From the NCBI GenBank assembly GCA_034620365.1, contig JAQGEQ010000041.1:620001-684000 (forward strand): a DNA stretch of 64,000 nt, in the 5' to 3' direction. Under the pieces are notes generated by a model. The model made no database searches. It was given only the letters and a program-made list of their open reading frames with translations, and was not told where the DNA came from. Every line of letters begins with the position of its first letter. The first letter of the stretch is position 1. Shown here one piece after another: positions 1-11,689 of this stretch. Source of the DNA: Pegea sp. RAD2-039 (taxonomy: Eukaryota; Chordata; Thaliacea; Salpida; Salpidae). Position numbers and translations under genes: made by a program.

Positions 1-1823
1 CCCAGTTGTGAAGGCCTGCCCTTGTCGGTTGCACAGACGCCGAGTCCCACACCTCCAACGTGTCCGTCAGACTTACTTTGTAGTCATAACAGCAAAGGAC
101 TTCTGATGATTCTAATCACAGCTCAAAAAGAGGGGTTTCGACTGGAAATATGTAATCGTTTCTGTGGTAACAGTTGTAGATTCCGCAAAAGTTCTAACAA
201 ATAGAACATATCGTCTTATGACAGAAGAAGCGGCCGTGGACGACTAGTGAAAGTGGTCACCTTGTTATTGAAAAAAGCGATAGATTGGGTCTTCACAATT
301 ATGGCTTTCAGCAACAAAGTAAAAGAGGTCACAGAAGCTCTGGATACTACCTTCGTTTAACAAAAGATCTACAAACTCACTATTAGTCGTGCGAGAACTT
401 CTCTTTTATCTTTCACATTTGTTTTTTTCTGTGTGCAACGAGTGTGATGATGTCTTTCACTTGATGGTGGAGCTATTTGGTAAGAAAAATCAAAATAGGT
501 TTAGATAAGGGAAGTAAACGTCATTCTTCTACATAACTTGATGATGCAAAAAGTGCAATTAAAAAATTGAGTGCTTTGATTATTAGTTGTGTGTAATCTA
601 GATTAGGTTTATTCAATAAAAGTTATCGTTGGTGTTGTGCGCAACCTACAACGCAATAGCGATATGTTGAAGAGTTATTATCATTCCAAGCATGTATCTA
701 ATTTTAAAGTAACAAATGATTTCACTATTCAGCAGAAATAGTTTTGAAACAATAATTTGATATTGTTGATAATTTCAGGCTAAATCTTTAACATCAACAT
801 CTTTTTAATTAGAGAAAATAAAGTTTGAAATTTTCCTCCCAATTTCATCACATAAAAATCTATCACATAATTCAAAACTTTGTTTAAAAGATATGATTTA
901 AGTAATCTTCTAAACAAGCGATGTATAACAGCGCCTTCTTCACTTTCTTCTCTTATTTTGTTGGGTCAAATTTTCTATTTAAAAATTATATGTTAGTTTG
1001 TTCTTATTCTCTATATCATAATTTTAAATTGTGAAACTTACGACCTTTACATTATCTTTCCGTTCATTTTGATTTACTTTTATTCGCTATAGGAGCTTTA
1101 GAATTTTTAGTCGCGGCCCTGTGTTACTTAAATAATTAATATAGGTTGAACTTACATTTTGATGCAGAGTATATTACAACAAATGTCTGCAAATTATAAC
1201 TTATCTCAGTAAGCGAAGCTATTTGAGACTATTCCAGTTGTCAATAACTAACCTTTTTGTATCACTTTAATGATGGCTTTAATGCTTAAATCCTTAATTA
1301 TTTTCAAGTTTGGAACAAATGTAAAAACTGTTGTCTAATACATTCAATAAATCAGTTCGCTATCATTTTAGAGTGTAATTTTTACATTTGAAGAATAAGA
1401 TCAGATAAACAATTTTTTGACATATTTGAATTTTTATCAGCAGCCCTGAGTCTTAGATATTGCCTGTTTACAAACTTAAGAGACTTTCTATTAATCTAAA
1501 TTAGTAGATTTAGTGTTGAGTGATAGTTTCTAATAATAAATGATTACAATTTTCCAATCAATTGCTTAATTTTGCTTTTAATTTCTAAAACTAAAATCTG
1601 TTGACTTCATGAAAAAAATATGGATCATTAACTTGAAATGACTTATATTGAAGATAAGACTCATTAAAGAATTCAGCTTTTTAAGAAATTGTGAGTTTAT
1701 TAAGATAAACTGAAGTAGAAATAAAACGAATTAGCTGATTGAAACTATAATCTGAGAGAAAAAAAGAAAAATCGTTGTAAAATACACAAAAATTTGGTTT
1801 ATAAAAAGGCTTAAAGAAATAAG
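1..1823. other. Spacer left of MMP copy A, no gene recognised
   Basis: Roughly 1-480 is visibly richer in G+C than its surroundings, but no reading frame in it matches a family I recognise; it may be the edge of another gene or an old mobile element. From about 1,236 to 1,823 the sequence is the 3' flank of the duplicated MMP unit: it is closely similar to the stretches just left of copies C (about 20,710-21,296) and D (about 28,455-29,040). The middle part is plain AT-rich DNA in which I see nothing else. Confidence 0.5.
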
Positions 1824-4800
1824 TTAGGGCTGGTCGAAATTTGAATTGTCTGCTGTAAAACTACATTTAAAGTATTCAGAAAGACTGTAGACATCATCTA
1901 TCCTTAACTTGTAGTTGTGCAGTAAGTGAACTTTGTCTCCACGGAAAAGCAAAGTATAACCTAAAACGAATTATTGAACAAATAAATTGTTAAAATACTT
2001 AACCTCTGCTTTATATTATCTAAATAACCATAATCGTACTTTTCACAAAGTAAATTAATTTTTATAAAAATGGGATTATTCTAGTGCATTTAAAACTTTA
2101 AGTTGTAACAAAAATTTGAAAGCTTACGTTTAGTGTATGGATCTTCTATTGCAGCGTCAAAATCTGTGTAATTCATGATCCAACTTTCAAAAGTTCTTGG
2201 ATAGCCTCGATCTATTCGCTTTTTAATTTCATTATATCTAAAATAATTGTTTTTAATACAATGAATAATTGTAAATAATTACTTTAATAACTTACAAGAC
2301 AAGTAAACTTTCGATTAATTAAAAAAAACCTTTTTCAAAACTTTACCTAAAGTATTGGTCACCGGAGAAAAAGAGGGAACGTTTTCGTTGTTTTGAACGA
2401 TACCAATTCACTGCCAGGTCTACTTTCAGAAGATTTTGTGGTAAGCCTAACGAACTGAGATACTTTGGATAGCCAGCCTTCAGTTTAAATTTATCAAAGA
2501 TCCAATAACGTTGACCTAGGTTCAATAAATTTTGACCAAATTTACTTTGATTTACTAATTTAGCATGGTAACCAAAAAACATTTTTAATTTAATAAAGTA
2601 GACTTTAAAAGAACTTTTGCTATTTTTGTAAATAATGTTCACCTTCAAACAAAATTATAGCATCATCTTGTGGCCTCTTATATGCTGCGTCTACAGTTCT
2701 TGGACCACCTGACCACTGATCAGTGATCACAAATGGACCACGACGTATAGCTCTGTTCATGGTAGTTATTCTCCAGAAATAATACCCCTGTTTGGAAATA
2801 AATTTTTCAACTTTTGTTTCAAGTATTTAATACTTTTAAATTGTCGTATTTAATAACTTTTTATATCAAATGTAGAAATTTACAAACCTTGAAAACGTAA
2901 ATCTCGGGATTAAAAAGTAGTACTGCATCAACAGATGTTAAGTCACAGACATCATCACTACTAACAGTAATTGATCTAGTTGTAGCTGTTAAAAAACACA
3001 CAATAGTTTAAGAATAAGTCAAACTAATCTAACTAAAAATAATTATTATGTCTTTTCATTAAACTATTCCATCTTAACTCTTAACAAACTACTGAATTAT
3101 AAAAAACATGTATTCATACTATCTCTCACTAGCCAGTGTTGTTGTTTTTCTTCTATTTGTTGTTGTTGTAGTACGTGTTGGTGCTGTCGTAGTTGTACTT
3201 AAATCTGTACTATCTTCACCACATCTTTCAAGCTCTAATGGAAGAAGAGCAGATCTCCTTTCACCATATAAACTTCTTGCTCCATTTATGTCGTCTTGTG
3301 GTAACTCAAAGTTTTCGACATAGGAGTAACTATGAAATTATTTTAATTATAATTACAGTTAACGATGCAAGTTATCACCGTGTTTTGTTTCAAAGATTAT
3401 CTGCACTTACGTAGGGTACATCAAGGCAGATTTCGATGTTGAATGATCTAAGCCAATAGTATGTCCGAATTCATGGGCAGCAACAAGCAATAAACTGTAT
3501 CCGTCATTTTTACAAAAGCCCCACTCTCCATCAGTGTCGTAGTTAGCAGTTTTTGAACACCATGTACGTCCGTCATTACGACCAACAATAGTACATGACT
3601 CATAAGAATCACCATTGAAAATGAAAGGGAAATGACAGGGTTTATCTTCACCATCACTGCTTCCACCGTGAGTGGCACTTTCTAAATAAGTATATACGAT
3701 TTAATATTGGCTGCAAATAGTTAAAAAAAATGAAAGTAGATATACATTTAATTTAATTTTGCAAGATTTAAATTAATTTAAATCAAACGTAGACTAGTCA
3801 TAAGATTTTTTCACCTCTATCTGGACAGAAAGCCCATTGACCGTCGTCATCATAGTTTGAGGTTGTTGCACACCATCTGTAGTTGTCACTTCGTCCATTT
3901 TTTGTACAATGATCATAAGTTTCACCAAGAAAAACAAAAGGAAAAATGCAAGGTGCTCCTGCAGCGTTTCCACCGTAAGTGAAGAGCGCTGAAAACAGTT
4001 TTTGTTTGCAGATTAACAGTTTTAATTAACAGAAAAGTAGTCTGAAACTATTCAGACTATCAAAATATTCGTTTTCCAATCACAAAGCAATCAAACAAAT
4101 ATTTCAGTTTTATTTTTATCATGGAATTTTATTTATGATTCAAAACTCACTTTCACTCGCGCAAAGTCCATACATGCGATCTACGTCATAATTACTAGTC
4201 GTACCACACCATTCATGCTTCTCGAAGCCTGGATGCTCATTATTAGTAATGCATCTGTTATATTCTTTTTCCTTGTACACAAAAGGGAAATGACAGACAG
4301 CACCAGCAGAGTTTCCTTGATAAGTCTGCCCAACTGAAATTTTAAACAATAGTACTTTGTAGTTTCAAAACAAATTTTCTAAATATTAAATTGTAGTTCA
4401 TCTTTTTTTGGTTAGTTGTTCCCAATTTGAAAGAAGCAATTGATTAAAGAAAAAGATAACTTAAGAACAATAAATTTAGCTAAGCAGTTACTATTAAAAC
4501 TCTCTGGTAAAAGAAAATGGTACAAGTCATTTTGATATAATTTCTATTAAAGAAAGGTTTTCTAAATATTCAGCCAAAAACCTTTTCCTTTTCCAAGAGT
4601 CCAGAACTCTGCATCATCAAAATGAGCATCACCAGCACCCCAAGCATGAGCAAGCACACCATTTTCGCCGTCAAATGGATAACCACAGCCATGTTCCTCT
4701 AATGAATAAAACAGTTATGCTGAGTAATGATACTGTAAGAACATCACAAAATTAAATTACTGTAGCCAAAGCCTATCATCATCTCTGCAGGTTCATCAGG

Positions 4801-5764
4801 GCCTTTTTCAACAAAAGTTATTTCTGCAGCTTGCTCCCAAAATCGCAAGGCTTGTTTCATGATGTTTCTAGTTTTACATGGGCTCATATCGGGACTGTAA
4901 TTGACGATTCTATAAAGAGTAAATTGGTTTGGAATTATTTTTCACTTTTAGAAGTTGGTTTTCTAAAGTTTAACAGTTAATTTCTCACTTGTATCCAACA
5001 GGCATTGTTTCAAACTTTATGCGATTTTCAAATAGTTTATAGTTAGCTGGGCCGTCTTTGACCCCGCATCGTGGCTGAGTCATCATTTCAACTGTCTTGT
5101 CATCTAACTCACCTAGCATAAACACATCAGTTAGTATCATAGTCGATTTATAAAGTTGAACAGAACTAATCTATTCTAAATACCAATGAATTAGAAATAA
5201 TAAAATTTCGTAGAGATAATAAAGTCAATTCAAACCTGTAGGTTCTAATCCATAATTTGTTTGAATTTGTTTCACTAAACTCTGTTGATTAAACAATCCT
5301 TTGGTTTTATCTTTAATGTCCGTAAACTGCCTGATAAAGTTCTAGAAGACAAATTTAAATGTTATTTTTTACTTTGTAACTTTATGAACCACCCAAATTA
5401 TAGGTGAAACATCAAACCAAGAAAATTATTCACTTACCAAAGTGATATTTAAACGTTCATTCAGATTCAATTCATGAATTGATCTTTGATGTCCATTCAA
5501 TTGTGGGTTAGGTGGTGTATCTTTAAATTTAGGAAATCCGGATAACACAGAGTTGTTAAATGTCGGTCTTTGTTTTTGATTGGCTCCCATAGCACTTGGT
5601 CCTCTTCGGTATATCTGATTAGTCCAGAGCTTCTGAGAACTGATGTCATCCAGAGTCCAGCTGCCGTGAGGGACATATCTTTGACTTTCTCTGCTTTCTG
5701 CTGCTAGAGTTGTTTCTTTAAAGATGGCAATACTTAAGACAAGAAAGACCAGATAACATCTCAT
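1824..5764 (-). CDS. MMP: MMP copy A: gelatinase-type matrix metalloproteinase, shortened variant
   Basis: Predicted secreted zinc endopeptidase of the MMP-2/MMP-9 architecture. The model joins 14 exons: 5764-5438, 5341-5236, 5112-4989, 4909-4761, 4698-4582, 4333-4151, 3988-3815, 3681-3411, 3329-3130, 2985-2888, 2787-2643, 2515-2347, 2237-2128 and 1960-1824. Together they give 769 residues in one frame. In order it has a signal peptide (about 1-21), an N-terminal extension, a prodomain with cysteine switch PRCGVKDG (Cys160), the first part of the catalytic domain, three FN2 modules (exons 6-8), [12 protein letters not shown] (His463, His467, His473), the Met-turn ALMYP, a Thr-rich hinge and a hemopexin domain. 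Compared with copies B-D, exon 1 lacks 47 residues, exon 5 lacks six residues of the structural-metal loop, and HFDDDE reads HFDDAE. It may therefore be under relaxed constraint, although no stop or frameshift is seen. Confidence 0.87.
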
Positions 5765-5959
5765 CTTGAACTTTCCCAGTAAAATTTACAAAGCTTAACA
5801 ATTTTTCGCTAAAATTTTCAGTCTACAAAAAATTTCTGTTAAATAAATACTATTTTAATATTTCATTTATGAGTTTTCTGGCTTCTAACAGCTTTGAATA
5901 CTCGGATTAATGAAAACTAATTTTCTATCATCAGACACAAAGCTGATTGTTACAAAGAT

Positions 5960-6275
5960 TTACTGAACTTTTTGAGACAAAACAGTCGAAGGAAGCATAT
6001 TGACAACCATACACCTTCATAACTTTGATTATAGTATGAAGGAGTCCCCGACTATTCCTACTCAATAGTTCTGGTGTTCAGTGACACGACACTACGACCT
6101 GCTACATTCACATAAACGTCAACCGATTGTAGATTTTCTATCTACATTCACTTCTATAGCTTTCTTCCAAAGCAACCACAGGGTAGTTGCGGCGTATAAC
6201 AGCGCAGAATACCTGGATGATAAGGTGGGGATCAAACCCACTGCGATGGATTAGCAACCAATACTTTTTTTCATT
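5960..6275 (-). mobile_element. Probable tRNA-derived SINE remnant, unit A
   Basis: Read on the minus strand, a tRNA-like segment (GCTAATCCATCGCAGTGGG, then TTTGATCCCCACC) resembles the anticodon-to-T-arm part of a serine tRNA, including a B-box-like GGTTTGATCC. It is followed by about 250 bp of higher-GC body. The same block lies upstream of copies B (about 17,720-18,050), C (about 25,430-25,760) and D (about 33,205-33,535). It is missing from the diverged flank upstream of E. The 5' part of the tRNA with the A box is not recognisable, so the head is truncated or the assignment is wrong. Confidence 0.45.
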
Positions 6276-7211
6276 TTGCCGATGCTTACTGCTTATCGTA
6301 TTATATAGCAAAAGCTAGGTTAAGTTTCAAACTAAAAATACTGTCAAATTACTCTAATCAAATAAAAAGTCAAATTTCAAGTCACTTTGAAAAAAAGTTA
6401 TAAGACATCTTTAAGTAATACAATCTAAAAATTTCAAATAGAAACTGAAAATCAGATCTAATTTCAATACTTGTAGTCAAGATGTTTGGCATTCAGCAAA
6501 CTTCACAACCTAGAAACCTAAGAGGCTTGTAACTTAACTATATGAAACTGAGCAATCTAATTTCATCAGCAAAAACTCCAAGCAATTCTTAAAGCTAAAA
6601 CTTCAAAGTAATTTGATGAAATAAGTCGTAGTAGATTGCTTCCAAATCAAGATAATATTTTCTGTTTTTGAATCAGATTATATAAGCTATAAATTCTTTC
6701 TAGTAAAATTTCAGAAGATTAAATTAGATTGCAAAATTATTTTTAGCAGCTAATATTTATGAAAGCTATTCATGAGACTGTCAAGTTTATATGAAAGAAA
6801 TGGAATTCTTATGAACATATATTCCTATCAAGAATTTATTTTAGTCATATTCCGTATGTTATTTAAAATATCTTGATTTATAGAAGATTAACTTAAAAAT
6901 GAAATATCTTACAACATGTGTTTAACAAATTTGTATGGATTACTGTCAAAAAATTTAATGGTTTTTGTTAAAGATATTATAATAATAATGATGGAATAAG
7001 TTTTAGTCTCACATACTTTTTAAACAATTTCTTTCAAATATTTGAAGTCAGTTCTAAAATAAGAAATTACTGAAATACGATTAAATATTTATTAAATATT
7101 TCCAGACTGTATATAAATTCTGAATATTCTATAAATATAAAACTTTTATTATTCTTTAAAAAAATAATTCTATATTTGGAGAGTTGCTTTATCTAAGCTT
7201 TGAGTAATGCC

Positions 7212-7300
7212 CAAAAAAGGTATCTTCACTTATTTGGTTACTTTCATTTCCAAAAAAGGTATCTTGGCTTATTTGGTTACTTTCATTTCCAAAAAAGGTT
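7212..7300. repeat. 39-bp minisatellite, 2 full copies (unit A)
   Basis: Two full copies of a 39-bp unit (AAAAAAGGTATCTTCACTTA followed by TTTGGTTACTTTCATTTCC) plus a partial third. The same array recurs with different copy number in the other spacers. Confidence 0.9.
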
Positions 7301-7734
7301 TTAAACTGTTTCCAGTAAATATGTATATAACACAAATCAACTGACCTTTTAATGTAAAATTTTGCTTATAATTTGTCTTTTACTTTAGATTTATTATTAT
7401 TTTTAATTATTCGGATAAAAGTTTGATAACCTATAAATAAGAGTATAGTGTTGTACAATCTTATAAAGAGCCTTATTTAGGCAATGTACTTTTACCTAAT
7501 AAAAATGTGCTTTTTTTCACATAGTTTAGCTTAACGAAAAGTGAAACATTATCATTCATTTATTTCAAAACTGTGTGAAGCATTTCTTTAAAATATTAAA
7601 GAACAAAAAGGTCTGTTAATAAGGTATGATTAATCAGTGTCGTTTGCATGGTTCACCTTTAGGGTCTAGGATAGTCAAAAATTATCTATCAAAACTAAAC
7701 TTATTTTCTACATAGATTTTATTCGAATTAATTT

Positions 7735-8140
7735 ATTGTAGGCAAGCGAAACTTGGACTTTCTCAAACACCAACAAAAACAAAACCCACATTTTTACTTT
7801 TGTGATCTTCGTCGCATATCATATTTAAAAGTGGCAGCAAAAGATCTTAAGCAAGGAAGTCTTAAAGCACACTAGTCTAATAACAATGTACAGCATGCTA
7901 AGCAAGTAAAGGCTTCGCTGGCTCGGACACGTCCATCGGATGGCTGACGGACGGATCCCAAGGGATCTGTAGCATGGTGAGCTATCAAATGGTAAACGCA
8001 GCATCGGCCGTCCCTGTCTCCCTTTTAAAGAGTGCGATATGCAATCGCTTATTATCAATACCAGAAATTTGCAATTCCTAACTGCAAGTTGCTCCAATTG
8101 GCGCTCTCTAATTCATAAATCATTGAAAGAGGGAGAATAA
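7735..8140 (+). pseudogene. LINE reverse-transcriptase C-terminal relic (unit A)
   Basis: Frameshifted remnant of the C-terminal tail of a non-LTR retrotransposon protein. One frame reads ASETWTFS, matching the usual YGSETWTL-type segment. A later frame reads RLRWLGHVHRMADGRIPRDL, then a stop, then HGELSNGKRSIGRPCLPFK, the familiar GHV-RM-DGR-P-GEL-GKR-GRP signature of LINE ORF2 tails. Several frame changes and stops show that it is dead. The same relic lies in the next three spacers, so it was present before the unit was duplicated. Confidence 0.8.
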
Positions 8141-8658
8141 AAACCATTTTTGAAGAAATAAATGAAACCCTAAAGGCTTTTTATTCCATCATTAAATCAC
8201 ATCCCCCATGGCGGTTCTCCTCCTATATGATTAATAAATTATAATTTAATTCATTTAAAAATTTAATGAAAATGCTTTGAAATATGTATCAGAATGATGA
8301 TATCCTAATAGATATGTTTGAATATTGATCATAATATTTGGAAGATACGTATTTTCTGTACATCAAATACTAATACAAGAGATATTCATATTCAACTCTT
8401 AATTTGAAAATAATTTAATATTAGTTTTAGTTAATAAACGATTTTCAGATTTTATTTATTTATTTATTTATTTCAATAAATGCGAAGGAGGGTACCTGAA
8501 AAGAGCACCTCTCGCTAACACACATCCTCACAAATAACATCTATTTAGCCAAAAATACAGAAAGTAAAAGATGTAACACATGGTATTTCTATATCACTCA
8601 AATCATATAACAGTGGACTATTAAATGGAATGTTAATAATATAAGAAAGAGAAAAAAA

Positions 8659-11600
8659 TCACAGTTTAGAAATGACAGTGTTGGCAATATTATAACGGTT
8701 CAACTTCTGCTTGAACAATGCGAGTGACTTCGACATGGCAATGTCTGATGGCAGCTGATTCCATGTATTAATTGTACGGTATGAGAAAAAATTTGCTCTG
8801 ATTAACCTACCAGGTGGTATGTGCTTGTTAAGATGTAATGTGTGTCGTCTGAGCTGATATAACTTGAAGGATGGACTAATAGAAAAGAAATCATCAAACT
8901 GAATGCCAATTAAATTGTGGATAATTTTAAAATTAAGAATTAAATCGTATTTATCCGTCGGATTTCCAAAGTATCTAAATTGAAGAGACTGAGACGATGT
9001 TTATAACTATCATATTTAATATTAAATTTCCTACATACTAATCTTGTAAATGTGGCCTGAACAGATTCGACTTTTTTGATATCACTAACTTGATATGGCA
9101 TCCATGCACTGACATTGTATTCAAGAATTGGACGTGCGTACAATTTGAAAAGATTGATAAAAAAGCATGAGTTCTTAGAATTAAAGGTCTTTATTATAAG
9201 GAAGACAAGTTTAATTGATTTTCCAAAGATTTGGGAAACATAATTGCGCCATTTAAAGTCAGATGATAGAGTAATGCCAAGGTCTAGGACTGGAGATATT
9301 CGTTAAATAATAAATCTATTGATGGAGTATTGGTTCAAGTAATTTACAGCTGGTTTACGAGAAAAAGTTTTAAGTTCAGACTTTGTGGGCTAGATTCTGA
9401 GTTGCCAATTCGTAGACCAGTTTTCTACAGTGTGTAGTGTAGTTTGAAGTTTTGAAGGATTACAAGATAATAGCTTGATATCATCTGCATACACAAACAC
9501 GCTGACATCATCTACTGCTACTAATCTCCTGATGAGGTCTTCGATGAAAATTAAAAAGAGAAGGGGATCAAGAACAGAACCTTGAAGAACACCACTAGTG
9601 ATTTGACTAGAAGTAGATAAAGATCTTTCTACAAGAGTTTGTTGGGTTCTACCTGATAGGTAATCTTCAATCCACTGTAAGATAAAGCTGTTGATTTTTA
9701 AGTTTTTCAATACAGTAACGAGCTTAGTGTGTGGGACAGAATCAAACGCTTTAGCAAAATCGAGATATATGTTGTCACAGGGAGTGTTACTTTCATAATG
9801 GACTGTAAGCTCATTAATAAAAGTGAGATGTTGAGTCAGGGAAGATCTCCGTTTCACAGAGCCATGTTGGACATCAGATAATAGATGGTGCTCCATCAAA
9901 TGACTGGTCATATGATTGTGAATGATATGCTCTTGAGTTCTGTAGATAACGGAAGTCAGCAAAACTGGCCTGTAGTTAAGTGCAATGTTTCTGGGACCTT
10001 TTTTATGAATTGGAGTAATAATAGCTTTCTTCCAAATTTGTGGAACTCTTCCTCGCCTCAGAGTCATGTTAAAGAAAAGCGATAAAGGTAGTGATAAAGA
10101 TGAAGTAGTTTTTTTTAAAAACAAAGTGGGATCTGATCTGGGGTGTTGGAAGCTGATGATTTTAAAGAAGAACTGCCTTAGATACCAAATTGACCGTTAT
10201 GTCAAGATCTACCATCTCAGAGACATTTGTAAGAATATCGGAGTAGGAGAGAGAAGGAATATTGCCATAATCGGTTATAAAAACACTATTAAATTGATTG
10301 TTTAAAAACTCAGCTTTATTTTCTGGTTCCATCACAAGCTGGTCGCTGTTATCAATTAGGGGAGGTATTTGAGATCTCGCCTTAAGCTTGCGACTTATGA
10401 AAGCAAAAACGTTTTCTTGCAAGGTGAAGAAAAAACTGCACATTCTCTTCCCAAATGGAAATTAGAAATAGATTTCTTGTAAACTATACAAAGATCTTTG
10501 TACAGAGATTTGAAGGAAGGGTCTGTTTAGTTTGTTTGTATAGGAGATTTTTTAAATGTTGTAAATTCTTTAAATTTTTGGGCAAATGTGTTTTTTTTGT
10601 TGGCTCTATAGAAAGGTATGAATTTTTCGATTGACTCTTTATTATGTTTATGTTAGTAAACCTTGAGTAAATCGTATTGATGTCTTCGGAAGAGTTGAAA
10701 ACAGAAGTCCAGTCAACATCTGATAGAAACTTGTTAATACCATTATAATTTCCACAGTAAAAATTCCTTTTGCTTGAAGTTTTAACGTTCATAAAACATT
10801 TTGGTTGAGCTTGAATTAAATCTGATTGTGATCGCATTACAAAGCAAAAGGTTCTTTTTGATCAACGTAGATAATGTTCTCGGGTTTTTATGTGATAAGA
10901 AGATCTAAAGTATTACCACTAACTTGGGCTGGAAAAGTAACCTTCTGAGATAGGTTATTGGTATTGACGTAGCTTACAAAGGCATGACTTAGAAAGGGTG
11001 AATTAGTATTATCGCTATCGAAGTTAAACGATTTTCCACTAAATGCTAAATTCGGGTTATTCCAATCAATTTTACCAAAATTAAAATCCCCCAAAATATA
11101 TAAACAGGACACACAACACTCTACAGAGCCTTCAATAAGGCTTTAACAGTAACCTCGTCATTAGTTTTAGAGGGTGGTAGATAGGTACATATAAAACAAG
11201 ATAATTTGGACTTTGAGTAATGAAAATCAAAGGCGATAATCTCATACCCTGGACAATTAATGGGATAGATCTGAATTCTAGAGATCTTGGGTGCAAGCGA
11301 TGTTTGTAAATTACACAAACACCGCCGCCTCTATCATACAGTCTATCACAACGCAAAACACAAAAAAGATTACAGTCAATCAGAAAAGAATCAGAATAAA
11401 ACGGTTTCAACCAAGTTTAAGTAATAAAACCAAATGTGAAATCTTGGGAATGCAAAAGAGCTTTCAATTGAAAAATTTTGTTAATAATCGACCGTGCGTT
11501 GAAGAACATACCTAATGTGATAGAAGAATTGTCTTTTTGATTCTTGTGAGATTTGATGATGGGCTTCTGTAAATTGATATCTTGGGTATTAACAATTGTG

Positions 11601-11677
11601 TCCGGAGAGAGTTTGAAAAAAGAAGATGTCGGTCTAGTGATTATTTGCCCTTTCCGTTTTTTGAAATACCTTGACAA
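8659..11677 (-). pseudogene. LINE ORF2: endonuclease-reverse transcriptase, broken
   Basis: Pieces of one protein lie in order on the minus strand in different frames. About 11,410-10,888 is the apurinic-type endonuclease region, with GGGVCVIYK and GDFNFGKIDW. About 10,837-10,162 is the connector. About 10,124-9,390 is the reverse transcriptase, with NYRPV, AFDSVPH, SGVLQGSVLDPLLFLIF and the catalytic FVYADD box. About 9,143-8,659 is the C-terminal region, with RPILEYNVSAW and a final SYRTINTWNQLP-type segment ending in a TGA at 8,661-8,659. The combination of these motifs fits the CR1/L2/Jockey group. At least five frame shifts or stops make it non-functional, while the RT active-site motif itself survives. 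Confidence 0.85.
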
Positions 11678-11689
11678 TTCTCAAGGCCA

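Larger units (their letters stand above)
5765..8452. other. Spacer A-B, left part: shared 5' flank of the MMP unit
   Basis: This stretch contains no protein gene. It holds the promoter-side flank of copy A, the SINE-like block (about 5,960-6,275), the 39-bp minisatellite (about 7,212-7,300), the LINE 3' relic (about 7,735-8,140) and AT-rich filler. It aligns with the spacers upstream of copies B, C and D. No TATA box or other promoter element could be assigned with confidence. Confidence 0.6.

Noticed and set aside
3108-3414. Plus-strand frames with Val-rich sequence opposite MMP exon 9
   Set aside because: Antisense of the Thr-rich hinge; Thr codons ACA/ACT read as Val/Cys on the other strand.
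3448-3678. 76-codon minus frame repeated in all five MMP units
   Set aside because: Out-of-frame reading of exon 8. The correct frame contains FN2 module 3 and HEFGH.
10066-10305. Plus-strand frames inside the LINE
   Set aside because: Antisense to the reverse-transcriptase region of the minus-strand LINE.
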